Shown here one piece after another: positions 7,633 through 17,400 of a DNA stretch of 40,005 bases. The DNA lies in the NCBI GenBank assembly GCA_023228285.1, contig JALOBM010000018.1, forward strand, positions 1-40,005, in the 5' to 3' direction. Below the pieces are notes generated by a model that worked only from the letters and a program-made list of their open reading frames with translations, had not been told where the DNA came from and ran no database searches. Each line of letters starts with the position of its first letter. The stretch's first letter is position 1. The translations under genes were made by a program, and so were the position numbers. The DNA comes from Candidatus Cloacimonadota bacterium. Lineage in GTDB: Bacteria; Cloacimonadota; Cloacimonadia; Cloacimonadales; Cloacimonadaceae.

Positions 7633-9069
7633 ATGAAGTGGAAGCTTGTAATCATACTTGTCTCCATGATGCTACCGCTGTTGGCACAAAACACCTTGCA
7701 GATAAACGGCATCAATGAAGCGGAATTTGTATATCGCACAGCGGAAGACTCTCTGAACGCATACTTCTCCGATGAGTTTGGTTTCAACCTGGCCTATCGT
7801 GATTTCAACTTTGGTATGAAGTTCATCAGCGATCTGCCCAAGTATTCCAATGAACAAACCCAATTGATGGACGAGATCGATCCCAATCGCCTTAGTGTGG
7901 AATGGGAAGAACTATATGCGGGCTTTTCCCGTGAGAATTTCAGCATCCATGTGGGCACAACCGAAGAGACTTTTGGCAATGGTATTGTGTTTCGCAGTTT
8001 CAAAGACCTGGAGTTCGATGAGGATCACCGTTTACAGAGCTTTTTGATGCGTTATGACGGCGCTTTGAAGCTGAAGGGTATCTATGGTGCCATAGACAGT
8101 GAAACTAACGCCAGCCGCTATGATATTGCTTATGGTGCTGATGCTGAATATCCCCTCTTCGCGGGGCTTCGTCTGGGTGCCTCAGCAATGGCGTTTCGTA
8201 ATCTGAACCCTATGAACACATACAGTTACCAGGATGTATTCGGCGGTAGAATGCATTATTCAACAAGCTCTTTGGAAGGATTTGGCGAATATGCATTGAG
8301 CAAGCGCTATAAATCTGACTTGATTCAACAAGGTCATGCCGCTTATGCAAATGTGGATTACTATGTGAGTGACCTTCAGTTTGGTGCTGCATACAAGAAC
8401 TACCTGGGTTTTGATTATCGGCAAAACGACATCCCCTTGGCAAACTATCATGGAGAAACACTTGCCGATGTATCGGCCAGCGGAATGGATGAAGAAGGCT
8501 GGCAGGCACGCGCAGCATACGCACTGTTTGACAACTATTATTTCAGTGCAGATTATGCAGAGGCTTGGGACAGGTCTGAAGATAGAAGGATGAACGACCT
8601 GTATGTGGCGCTGGACATGACTCTCGGCTCGGGCTCTTACCAGGTTGCATGGTCTCAGATCGAAAAGGTGGATGACGGCCTGAGTGCATGGCAAAAAGAG
8701 TATTATCCCACATTGGCTGGGGATATGCGCTTGTTTGGCCTGCCCGTTCATATAAAGGGAGAGTTCAAAGTGATGGAAAAGCGGAAAAATGAAAAAGAAA
8801 CCGAGCATTACGAGCCTCAGATTCAGGCGGATTTTGCCCTGGACAAGCTGTCCGTATCGTTGGGATTACAGAGTTGGTGGGAAGAATTCGATACTGCTAT
8901 AGACAGCAAATACAATCCCAATATCGAGCTGAAGTATCCGCTCTTCACACATAGTGACCTGGTAGTGTTTGCGGGTAAGGAACAAGGCGGAAAGGTTTGT
9001 CGCAATGGCGTTTGCAAGTTTGTAGCGCCGTTTGAAGGGATCAAAGCCGAACTTACTACCAGATTTTAG
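7633..9069 (+). CDS. Outer-membrane beta-barrel protein, DUF6029-like
   Basis: The start codon follows the previous stop directly, so translation is probably coupled. The 478 residues begin with a signal peptide (about 1-18, ending LLAQ), continue as alternating hydrophobic/polar strands rich in Tyr, Phe and Gly, and end in ELTTRF with the terminal Phe typical of outer-membrane barrels. A cysteine pair near the end (GGKVCRNGVCKFVAPF) resembles the conserved C-terminal signature I recall for DUF6029 proteins. No function is known to me for that family. Being inside a cluster of CxxC proteins with DsbD suggests the terminal disulfide may be a client, or that the barrel serves export or uptake for the same module. 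The family name is from memory and is less sure than the barrel call. Confidence 0.75.
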   Translation: MKWKLVIILVSMMLPLLAQNTLQINGINEAEFVYRTAEDSLNAYFSDEFGFNLAYRDFNFGMKFISDLPKYSNEQTQLMDEIDPNRLSVEWEELYAGFSRENFSIHVGTTEETFGNGIVFRSFKDLEFDEDHRLQSFLMRYDGALKLKGIYGAIDSETNASRYDIAYGADAEYPLFAGLRLGASAMAFRNLNPMNTYSYQDVFGGRMHYSTSSLEGFGEYALSKRYKSDLIQQGHAAYANVDYYVSDLQFGAAYKNYLGFDYRQNDIPLANYHGETLADVSASGMDEEGWQARAAYALFDNYYFSADYAEAWDRSEDRRMNDLYVALDMTLGSGSYQVAWSQIEKVDDGLSAWQKEYYPTLAGDMRLFGLPVHIKGEFKVMEKRKNEKETEHYEPQIQADFALDKLSVSLGLQSWWEEFDTAIDSKYNPNIELKYPLFTHSDLVVFAGKEQGGKVCRNGVCKFVAPFEGIKAELTTRF

Positions 9070-9077
9070 GAGAGAAG

Positions 9078-10418
9078 ATGAAAAAAGCACTATTGTTGTT
9101 TGTAATAGCCGGAACTGCACTATTGAGCGCGCAGATGGCGCCATATTATCCCACTACCAGCATGGTGGAGAACTTCGGAGCCAGTTGGTGCGAGGCGTGT
9201 GAGTTTGCTCAACAGGGTTTGGATGTCATTGAAGCCGAAGTGAATCCCGGAGAGATAATAATCCCGCGCTTGCTTACCGAGAGCGGGCCATATAGCAATC
9301 CTGAGATAGCTGCCAGATTTCAGCACTATGAAGTATTGGGCTATCCTGCAGTTATCTTCAACGGAAAAATCCGGGTAAATGGATCGGATGAACCGGTGAT
9401 GGATGGCAGCCTCTATCGAGAAGCGCTGAATCAATTCCGTTATCTGGGTTCACCCCTTAAAATGACGGTGGAAAGCTATGACCACAACTCTGGTAACTAC
9501 TCTTTCAAGGTAATCATGGTGAACGATGAGATCGCTATAGCCGATGCTGAAGTGGTCTTTTACCTGGTGGAAGACAATCTGCCGGAAGATCTTACCCGGA
9601 TTGTCCGTACGGTGCAAAGCCAACCAATCAGCATTGCCGGAGCGGGAAATTTTCAAGTCTTCAATTTCAGCATTGTACCCGATCCAGCTTGGAATCTGGC
9701 TAATGTGTGGGCTACGGCCTTTGTGCAGATGCCGCAGAATACCATCCTTCAAGCCGTAAGCACTCTACCGCAACCGGAGCATCAGATCCGGGTGGCAGTG
9801 CCCTTTGACCTGAAGTTGAGTTCGGAAGTAACGGGCGACTTCTTTTCACCATATTTCCATGTGTTCAACCTGGGTCCGGCGGCTACTTTGAACATCCATG
9901 TTGAGATTCTAAATGCGCCGGAAGATTGGTATATAAACTATTGTGACGAAGAGGGGGCTTGTCTGCCGGGATCCATGACTGTCCCGCACTCCGTTGACGA
10001 AAACGGGCACAAAACCTTTGATCTGAACATCCAGGCAAACAGCGAAGGCAGAGCTTTCTTTGACTTTGTAATAGAAACAACTGGAGCTGAGCCCTACCGC
10101 ATACCTTTCGAATTGACAGTGGGAGAGGTGAGTGCGGATGATCCACTAGCGGTACCAAGCGCTATTACCGTGCAGAAAGCGTGGCCCAATCCCTTCTCGG
10201 ATATACTTAGCTTTGATGTGTACAATGTGAAAGCGGGAAGCTCCTCAGGGATCAGCATCTACAATGCGCGCGGACAAAAAGTGAGCAGTCTGAAGCTGGA
10301 CAACCTGCAAGAAGGATTGAACCAAGTGTCTTGGGATGCCGGGGACTTGCCTTCCGGGCTTTATTTCTACAAAACTGGAGCTGGAGCAAAGAGCGGGAAG
10401 ATACTTAAAATCCGCTGA
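9078..10418 (+). CDS. Secreted thioredoxin-fold protein with C-terminal sorting-type domain
   Basis: The 446 residues start with a signal peptide (about 1-18). A thioredoxin-like domain follows, with FGASWCEACEFA (Cys38, Cys41) and the GYPAVIFNG cis-Pro region. A beta-rich middle (about 120-230) resembles the second half of Omp28-type proteins, then comes an Ig-like region (about 235-345). The tail (about 360-446) has the marks of a FlgD-like/type IX secretion sorting domain: WPNPFSDILSFDVYN, then ARGQKVSSLKL and SGLYFYKTG. It is thus likely exported across the outer membrane or surface-attached, unlike the other CxxC proteins of this cluster. The ATG has a good ggagag site 6 bases upstream and follows the barrel gene after 8 bases. 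Confidence 0.8.
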   Translation: MKKALLLFVIAGTALLSAQMAPYYPTTSMVENFGASWCEACEFAQQGLDVIEAEVNPGEIIIPRLLTESGPYSNPEIAARFQHYEVLGYPAVIFNGKIRVNGSDEPVMDGSLYREALNQFRYLGSPLKMTVESYDHNSGNYSFKVIMVNDEIAIADAEVVFYLVEDNLPEDLTRIVRTVQSQPISIAGAGNFQVFNFSIVPDPAWNLANVWATAFVQMPQNTILQAVSTLPQPEHQIRVAVPFDLKLSSEVTGDFFSPYFHVFNLGPAATLNIHVEILNAPEDWYINYCDEEGACLPGSMTVPHSVDENGHKTFDLNIQANSEGRAFFDFVIETTGAEPYRIPFELTVGEVSADDPLAVPSAITVQKAWPNPFSDILSFDVYNVKAGSSSGISIYNARGQKVSSLKLDNLQEGLNQVSWDAGDLPSGLYFYKTGAGAKSGKILKIR

Positions 10419-10420
10419 TC

Positions 10421-11227
10421 ATGGACGGAAACATACTATCTGCCTTTGGGCTGACTCTTTTGGCAGGTTTATCCACGGGGATCGGATCCCTGATGGCATT
10501 TACTTCCAAAAAGTTCAGCCCAAAGTTTCTCTCTGCAGCCCTGGGGCTCTCTGCGGGAGTGATGATCTATGTGAGTTTTGTGGAGATCTTTCCTAAGGCG
10601 CAAGAGTCTCTAGCAGCAGTCTATGGGGATAAAATGGCGCAATGGTATAGCATTATTGCCTTCTTTGCGGGGATGGGCATTATTGCCCTTATCGACTTTC
10701 TGGTGCCGTCCTACGAAAACCCCCATGAAATGAAGTACATGGACTGTGTGCAGAAGAAAGCTGCGATACCGGATGAGAAGAAGCTGATGCGGATGGGCCT
10801 GTTTTCAGCATTGGCGATAGGGATACACAATTTCCCCGAGGGACTTGCCACCTTTATGGCAGCAGTGAAAGATCCGGCTTTGGGCATCAGTATCACCATC
10901 GCAATCGCTATTCACAATATCCCGGAAGGAATAGCGGTATCCGTGCCGGTCTATTACTCCACCAAAAGCCGCAGGAAAGCCTTTTTCTATTCTTTCCTGT
11001 CGGGGCTTTCAGAGCCGGTGGGCGCTCTTATCGGCTTTCTATTGCTGAAGACCTTCATCACCGCTGCTGCCTTTGGTTTGGTCTTTGCTGCAGTGGCGGG
11101 GATCATGGTCTATATATCTTTGGATGAGCTTTTGCCCACCGCAGAGGAGTATGCCGAACACCATGTGGCGATCACGGGATTGATAGCCGGGATGCTGATC
11201 ATGGCTGTGTCTTTAGCTTTATTCTAA
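10421..11227 (+). CDS. zupT: ZIP-family metal transporter (ZupT-like)
   Basis: ZIP proteins move Zn2+ and related divalent metals into the cytoplasm. At 268 residues with about eight membrane helices this has ZupT size. Helix IV carries IHNFPEGLATF (His136, Asn137, Glu141) and helix V carries IHNIPEGIAVSVP (His165, Asn166, Glu169), the paired metal-binding motifs of the family. The gene starts 2 bases after the previous stop and ends the six-gene cluster that begins with dsbD. No clear terminator follows. A cytoplasmic metal importer in the same unit as a His-rich thioredoxin tail suggests that the cluster deals with metal supply as well as with disulfides. Confidence 0.9.
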   Translation: MDGNILSAFGLTLLAGLSTGIGSLMAFTSKKFSPKFLSAALGLSAGVMIYVSFVEIFPKAQESLAAVYGDKMAQWYSIIAFFAGMGIIALIDFLVPSYENPHEMKYMDCVQKKAAIPDEKKLMRMGLFSALAIGIHNFPEGLATFMAAVKDPALGISITIAIAIHNIPEGIAVSVPVYYSTKSRRKAFFYSFLSGLSEPVGALIGFLLLKTFITAAAFGLVFAAVAGIMVYISLDELLPTAEEYAEHHVAITGLIAGMLIMAVSLALF

Positions 11228-11306
11228 TTGTATTAGCACATGCCGATAGAATAATCGCGAATTAAACAAGGCGAAGAGGAGAAAAGAGAGGTCGGAACAA
11301 AATATC

Positions 11307-11336
11307 TTTACAATTGGCATCTTTTTGGCATATAAT
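11307..11336 (+). promoter_or_regulatory. Promoter of the 2346-residue secreted protein gene
   Basis: TTTACA (11307-11312), 18 bases, then a perfect TATAAT (11331-11336). It leaves an untranslated leader of about 130 bases that contains a palindromic hairpin. Confidence 0.7.
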
Positions 11337-11405
11337 AAATATGAGTATTTGTCTTCAGTTTACATAATGCCAAAACACAAATGCTTTATATTGTGGTTAT
11401 TCGCG

Positions 11406-11437
11406 TGATGTTCTTGTGTTTGAACACGTTAACATCA
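11406..11437 (+). promoter_or_regulatory. Two-tier palindrome in the leader of the giant gene
   Basis: TGATGTT / AACATCA and, inside it, GTGTT / AACAC form nested perfect arms separated by a symmetric 3x3 internal loop, with a 2-base centre. It lies between promoter and start codon, 40 bases before the ATG. It could be an operator or an RNA hairpin. Confidence 0.5.
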
Positions 11438-11477
11438 GTAGTAAGTCATTTATTTATTCAAGACAAGGAGATACGTT

Positions 11478-14400
11478 ATGAACCTTAACAAGTTGTTGCT
11501 GATAGTCCTGATCTTGTCATTGGGAACTTTCAGCGGTCTTTTTGCCCAAGTGAACATAACCATTGGTGATGGCACTGGTTCCAATACCACAACAGGTGCT
11601 CCCACACCTTATGGCACATTCTACAAGAACTTCCATCAACAGTTTTTGTACAGGGTTTCAGAGATCGAAGACGCTGGAGGTGGAGCAGGCCCGATTAACT
11701 CCCTTGCTTTCAACGTTATTAATTTGAACAATTGTACGGCAATGCCGAACTTTTCCATCAAGATTAAAACCACTACGCAAACAGAGCTGACCACCACTTT
11801 CGAAGTAGGTGAATACACGGAAGTATTTTTCCAGAACGATTTTATGCCTGTTGCTGGTATGAATGTACACACTTTTAACACTCCCTTCCAATGGGATGGA
11901 GCTTCAAACATCATTGTTGATATCATTACTACCTTGATTCCAGGGAGTTATGCTCAGAATGCATCCGTTCAGTTAACTGAAACAGGATTTAATAGCTCCT
12001 TGCGTTATCAGAGCGATAGCATTGATGCCAGCACTTCAGCAACGGGTACTTTGAGCATGAATCGCTCGAACGTAACCTTCAATATGACAGCGGTTCAAGT
12101 AACAGATCCTCCGAATCCGGCAAACATGATTTCACCGGCGGATGGTAGCACCATTTTATCCAATAGCGCTTCTCTGATCTGGTCTTCCGGTGGCGGAATT
12201 CCCAGTGGCTACAAGGTGTATTTTGGCACCACAAATCCACCTCCTTTCGTAGAAGATATCGGTTTCAACTACATTTATGACGTTGCAGACCTTTTGGGTG
12301 AAACTACGTACTATTGGCAGATAGTTCCCTACAATACTATCGGAGATGCCACCAACTGCCCTGTGTGGAGCTTCAGCACCCTGAGGGCAAACCAATTGGC
12401 TGAAAGCTTTGAAAGCACTGTCTTCCCGCCCGTTGGATGGGCAAACGGGAGTACCGGGAACTGGACTCGCAGTACTTCTACTCCGCTGTTCCATGGCGTT
12501 GCTCATGCCTACAAATTTACTTCAACTACCCTTGAATACTATCTTTCTACTCCTATGTTGAGCGTTGTCGCAGGCGATAGCTTCGAATTCTATACCCGCG
12601 CTACAAACACTTCGCAGGTCTTGAGAGTAGGTTATTCCACCGATAGAGTGCAATGGACTCAGATTGGCGGGGACATTACTTATGCCGCTACAGGTATTTG
12701 GTATCCCGTGAACATAGACCTTAGTACTTTAGCGGGCAACAACTATTATTTCGCATTCATAACTCCTCTCGCCACCTCAACTGGCAGTATTTATGTGGAT
12801 CATGTGATTGGTCCCGATTTAGCTTCGTTAGCCCCGGGAGCGCCTATATTGACGGCTCCTGTAGACGAAGCGGTGGATGTGAGCAACTTCCCCACTCTTT
12901 CCTGGACAGCCGCCCTTACCGGAGGTGTGCCAAATGAGTATAGCATTTATCTGGATGCAAACCCCAATCCTACTACATTGATTGGCACATCTGCGACTAC
13001 CAGCTATACTCTGGAAACTGCATTGACATATAGTACTCAATACTACTGGAAAGTTGTAGCCAGCAATGATGCTGGAGCCAGCGAAGCCAGTGAGGTATTC
13101 AGCTTTACCGTGTTGGATAATCCCACTATATCCACTTTCCCCTGGATCGAGGATTTTGGTACTGTTACAGGCGATTGGCCGGTGTTGAACTGGACCCAAC
13201 TGAGCGGAATATTCCCCACTGTAGATGGTACTAGTACACAGTGGTACAGAGACGAATGGCTAAATGGGCCCACCGGAAACAACGCTGCCAAGATCAATAT
13301 CTATGGAACCACTCGCAAGGGCTGGCTGGTAACTCCTCCCGTAGCACTTCCTGATGGGGGCTACGAGCTGAAGTTTGATCTGGGATTGACCGATTATGCC
13401 AATAGCGATCCCATCGAAGATCCTACGTCTCAGCAGGATGATAAATTCATCGTAGCCATGAGCGATACTCCAAATATGAGCAATCCCGTGACTCTGCGCG
13501 AATGGAATAACACCGGTAGTGAATATGTGTACAACCAGATTCCACATACTGGAACCGAAGTAACCTTGTACTTGACCGGAGTATCCGGAACCAAATACTT
13601 TGCTTTCTATGGTGAATCAACCGTATCCGGAGGGGACAACGACCTCTTTGTGGACAATGTACAGGTACGCCAGACTCCTACTGGTCCCGTGTTCACGATC
13701 AATCCCACTGAACACGACTTTGGCACTGTACTTGTGGGAGCAGCTCCCAGCAGAGAGTTCTTGGTCTCAAACACCGGTATAGGTGCGCTTACCATCAATA
13801 GTATAGATCTGACCGGTGACCAGTATTTCACGCTGAGTGGCTTACCTACTCTGCCTCTCGTTTTGAATATCGGCGAGTCATTTGTTTTTAGCGCCGTTTA
13901 CGCTCCCACCGCTGAAGGTGAACACGCGGCGACCATAACCATTATCGACAACCTGGGCAGGACTACTCATACAGTACCTCTTCAGGGCGAAGGTTTTGAT
14001 GCCACCATTACTACTTTGCCTGCCAGTGAGAATTGGGATACTGCCGTAGTTCCTGATTTCCCCTTGGGTTGGAGCACAATATATAATGCCACCACCACCT
14101 CGGCTTATCTGAGAACCAGCACCACCTCTCCATATAGCACGCCCAATTGCGTGCAGATGGCAAATTCCAGTGACGCAAACGCACAACTGTATCTGATATC
14201 ACCTCCTGTAAGTACCGAAATACCGGTGAACGGACTTCGCGTAAGGATAATGGCAAAAGGAGGCACAAACTATGTGCTGGATGTCGGTACAATGTCCAAT
14301 CCTGCCGATGCGGCGACCTTTGTACTGGCTCAGCAGTTAAACGTAGTATCCAACTGGAATGAATATGTGGTGAACCTCACCAACCACACTCCAGCAGGTC

Positions 14401-17400
14401 AATTCATCGCTGTCAGACACGGCTTGGGCGCTACTAATCACACCATTTACATTGATGATGTGAGCTTGGAGCTGATCGCGGCAAACGATCTTGCTGCTGT
14501 GAACATAACTGGAAACAGCACACCTCCGGTGAATACCGAGGTTACTTATAACATCAGTATTTACAATAATGGTACGGCATCACAGAGCACATATCAGGTA
14601 AAACTGTTCAATTCCAGCGATGTGGAGCTGAGTTCTGCAGCAGGAATTACAGTTGCTCCCGGCGCTACCGTGGAAGTTCCTGTTAGCTGGACTCCTACCG
14701 TGGAAGGTCTGGTTACTTTGTATGGAAAGGTAGTCCTTGCCGGCGACGTGAATCCTGATAATGACAGAACTGCAGACATGGGAGTAAACGTTACTGCCGA
14801 AGATGTGTTTATAGTGGAGGTTGGTAACGGGACTGAAGTGAATGGCGAGACAGCTGCACCTACACCTTACGGAACATATTACAAGAACTTCCGTCAACAG
14901 TATCTCTACACTGCTGCTGATTTGATTGCTCACGGATGTGTACCCGGGATGATCTATGCCCTGGCCTTCAATGTTCAGGATGTTAGAACCTGCTCAGCCA
15001 TGCCGAACTACAGAATCCGCCTGAAGAACACTACCCAAACCGAGCTCAATACTACATTCGAAGTCGGCGAATACACACAGGTATGGCAACATCCAAACTT
15101 CCTGCCTCAAAACGGCTGGAATATGCACGTATTTACCACTCCTTTCCTCTGGGACGGTGCTTCGAACGTGATCGTGGATATCCTCACCGATCTTATTCCC
15201 GGCGGCTACACCAGAAACGCTGGAGTTTACTATACTCCTACCTCCTTCAACAGTTGCCTGCGTTATCAGAGTGACAGCAGTCCGGCAGATCAAGCTACAA
15301 CCGGTTCACTCTCTCTAAATCGTGCCAATACCAGGTTCTACCTGAATGTGGAAGACATGGGCAGCCTTACCGGTACTGTAACCGAAAACGGTAATCCGCT
15401 CAACAACGTTACTATTACGATCGAAGATACGGTGTTCAATACCACTACAAACAACAATGGTATTTACACCTTTACCCATGCACCGATCGGGACTCACACG
15501 GTAACAGCCACTAAAAACGGATATACTCCAGTTAGTCACACTGTTACCATCAATGTGGATCAACAAACCGTTCAGGACTTTGCGATGACCGGTACTCCTG
15601 AGATCAGTATCAGTCACACGGAATGGAATTTTGGTGACATTAACCTGGGCGGTTCTGCCAGCCAGGACTTCAGCATCACAAATATTGGCGGTGGCAACCT
15701 TGGTATCGAATCGATCACGATATCCGGAAGTGCTACCTTCGTACTTAGCAATCTTCCAGCTTTACCGACGGATCTGCTGAACGAAGAAGCCATAGTCTTC
15801 ACGACCACCTATACACCAAACTCACTCAACGATGATACCGCAACCATTACCATTGTCGATGATCAGGGAACCCGCCATGTGTTTGGCAGCATGAATGCGA
15901 ATGCTACAGCCAAAAACAGCATCGGAAATCGCTCGAACAATCTCAACCGCGAAAGTCACACCATCTTGCTTAGCGGAACAGGCGTGAACGATATTACCAT
16001 CGGCGCTGGAGACCAAGAAGCATACATCCCGTTGAACTTCTTCTACAACAACTCTCTCTTTGAGACTATCTATACCGTAGAAGAAATGAACGGCTTCGTA
16101 GGAATGATCACCGGTGTAAGGTTCTACACAAACTTCAACAGCGCTCATCCAGATAAACCGGCAAAGATATGGCTTGGTTCCACTACTCAGACAGATCTGA
16201 CTGCAGGTTATATCCCTTCCACAAACCTGACTCTTGTGTTTGACGGAACGATGAGTTATCCCGCCGGTGAAGGTGTAGTAACTTTCGAATTTCCAGAATA
16301 CTACATGCACTTGGACGGTGGAAATCTCGTGATGATGGTGCAAAGACCCATGGACACAAGTTGGGTCAGCGGAAAGTACTTCAAGACTCAAACGGTAGGA
16401 ACTAATCGTAGCCGAAATGCAAATAGCGATGGTACCACATATGATCCTGCCAATCCTCCGGATGGTACGCTTAGCGGTCAATTCCCCAAGACCACATTTG
16501 TGGTGATTCCCGGCGGTGTAGGGCACATCACTGGAACGGTTCTGGGAGAGAATAACGTACCGCTGCAAGGAGTACAAGTTACTTTGAGCGGCAATCCCAC
16601 CACCACTACAGATGTGAATGGCGGATTTTTCATTCCAAATATTCTACCTGGCGAATACACGCTTGGCTTCAGTATATATGGATACATCAGCCAGGACTAT
16701 CCTTTTGAACTGGAAGAAGATGAAACCGAGGTCGTAAATATCACTTTGCAACCCATGCCCAAAGTATCGGTATCCGGCACTATTCAAGCCAGCGATACCT
16801 CCGTGGGCATCGCTGGTGCCAGCATCAGACTACAGGGTTATGCAGAATACAGCCTTACCACAAACGCTCTGGGTGAATTCACATCCGGTCCTGTGGTCTA
16901 TGCCAATGAAAACTACCAATACTCAATCTCGGCTCCGGGATACAGCAGTCTTACCGGTACCATCGAAGTAGGCGCCACAGATTATAGTATGGGTGTGATC
17001 GTCATGTCCGAAATAGCCTATGCACCCACGGATGTTGTTGCTGAACTCAGCGAGTCAGGCAGTTCCGTAGAGATAGAGTGGAGCGCTCCGGATCCGAACG
17101 CAATGGAGATATTGGAAAGCTTCGAAGGCGAGCTCTTCCCGCCTGCAGATTGGTCTCAGATCATTACCTGTACCGGTGGAGCAAATAGCTTGGGTGTATT
17201 TCCCACCTGGCACAAATATAGCACCATCAACGATGCAATACCCATTGTTCCTACTGACGGAACCTATCAAAGCGGACTTACGTGGTATAACGGGCATCAG
17301 GACGAATGGTTGATTACCAATATCTTCAACTGCCCTCCGGATGCCTATATGACCTTCGATACCTATCTCAATATGGGATCCCAAATGGGTGATCACTATT

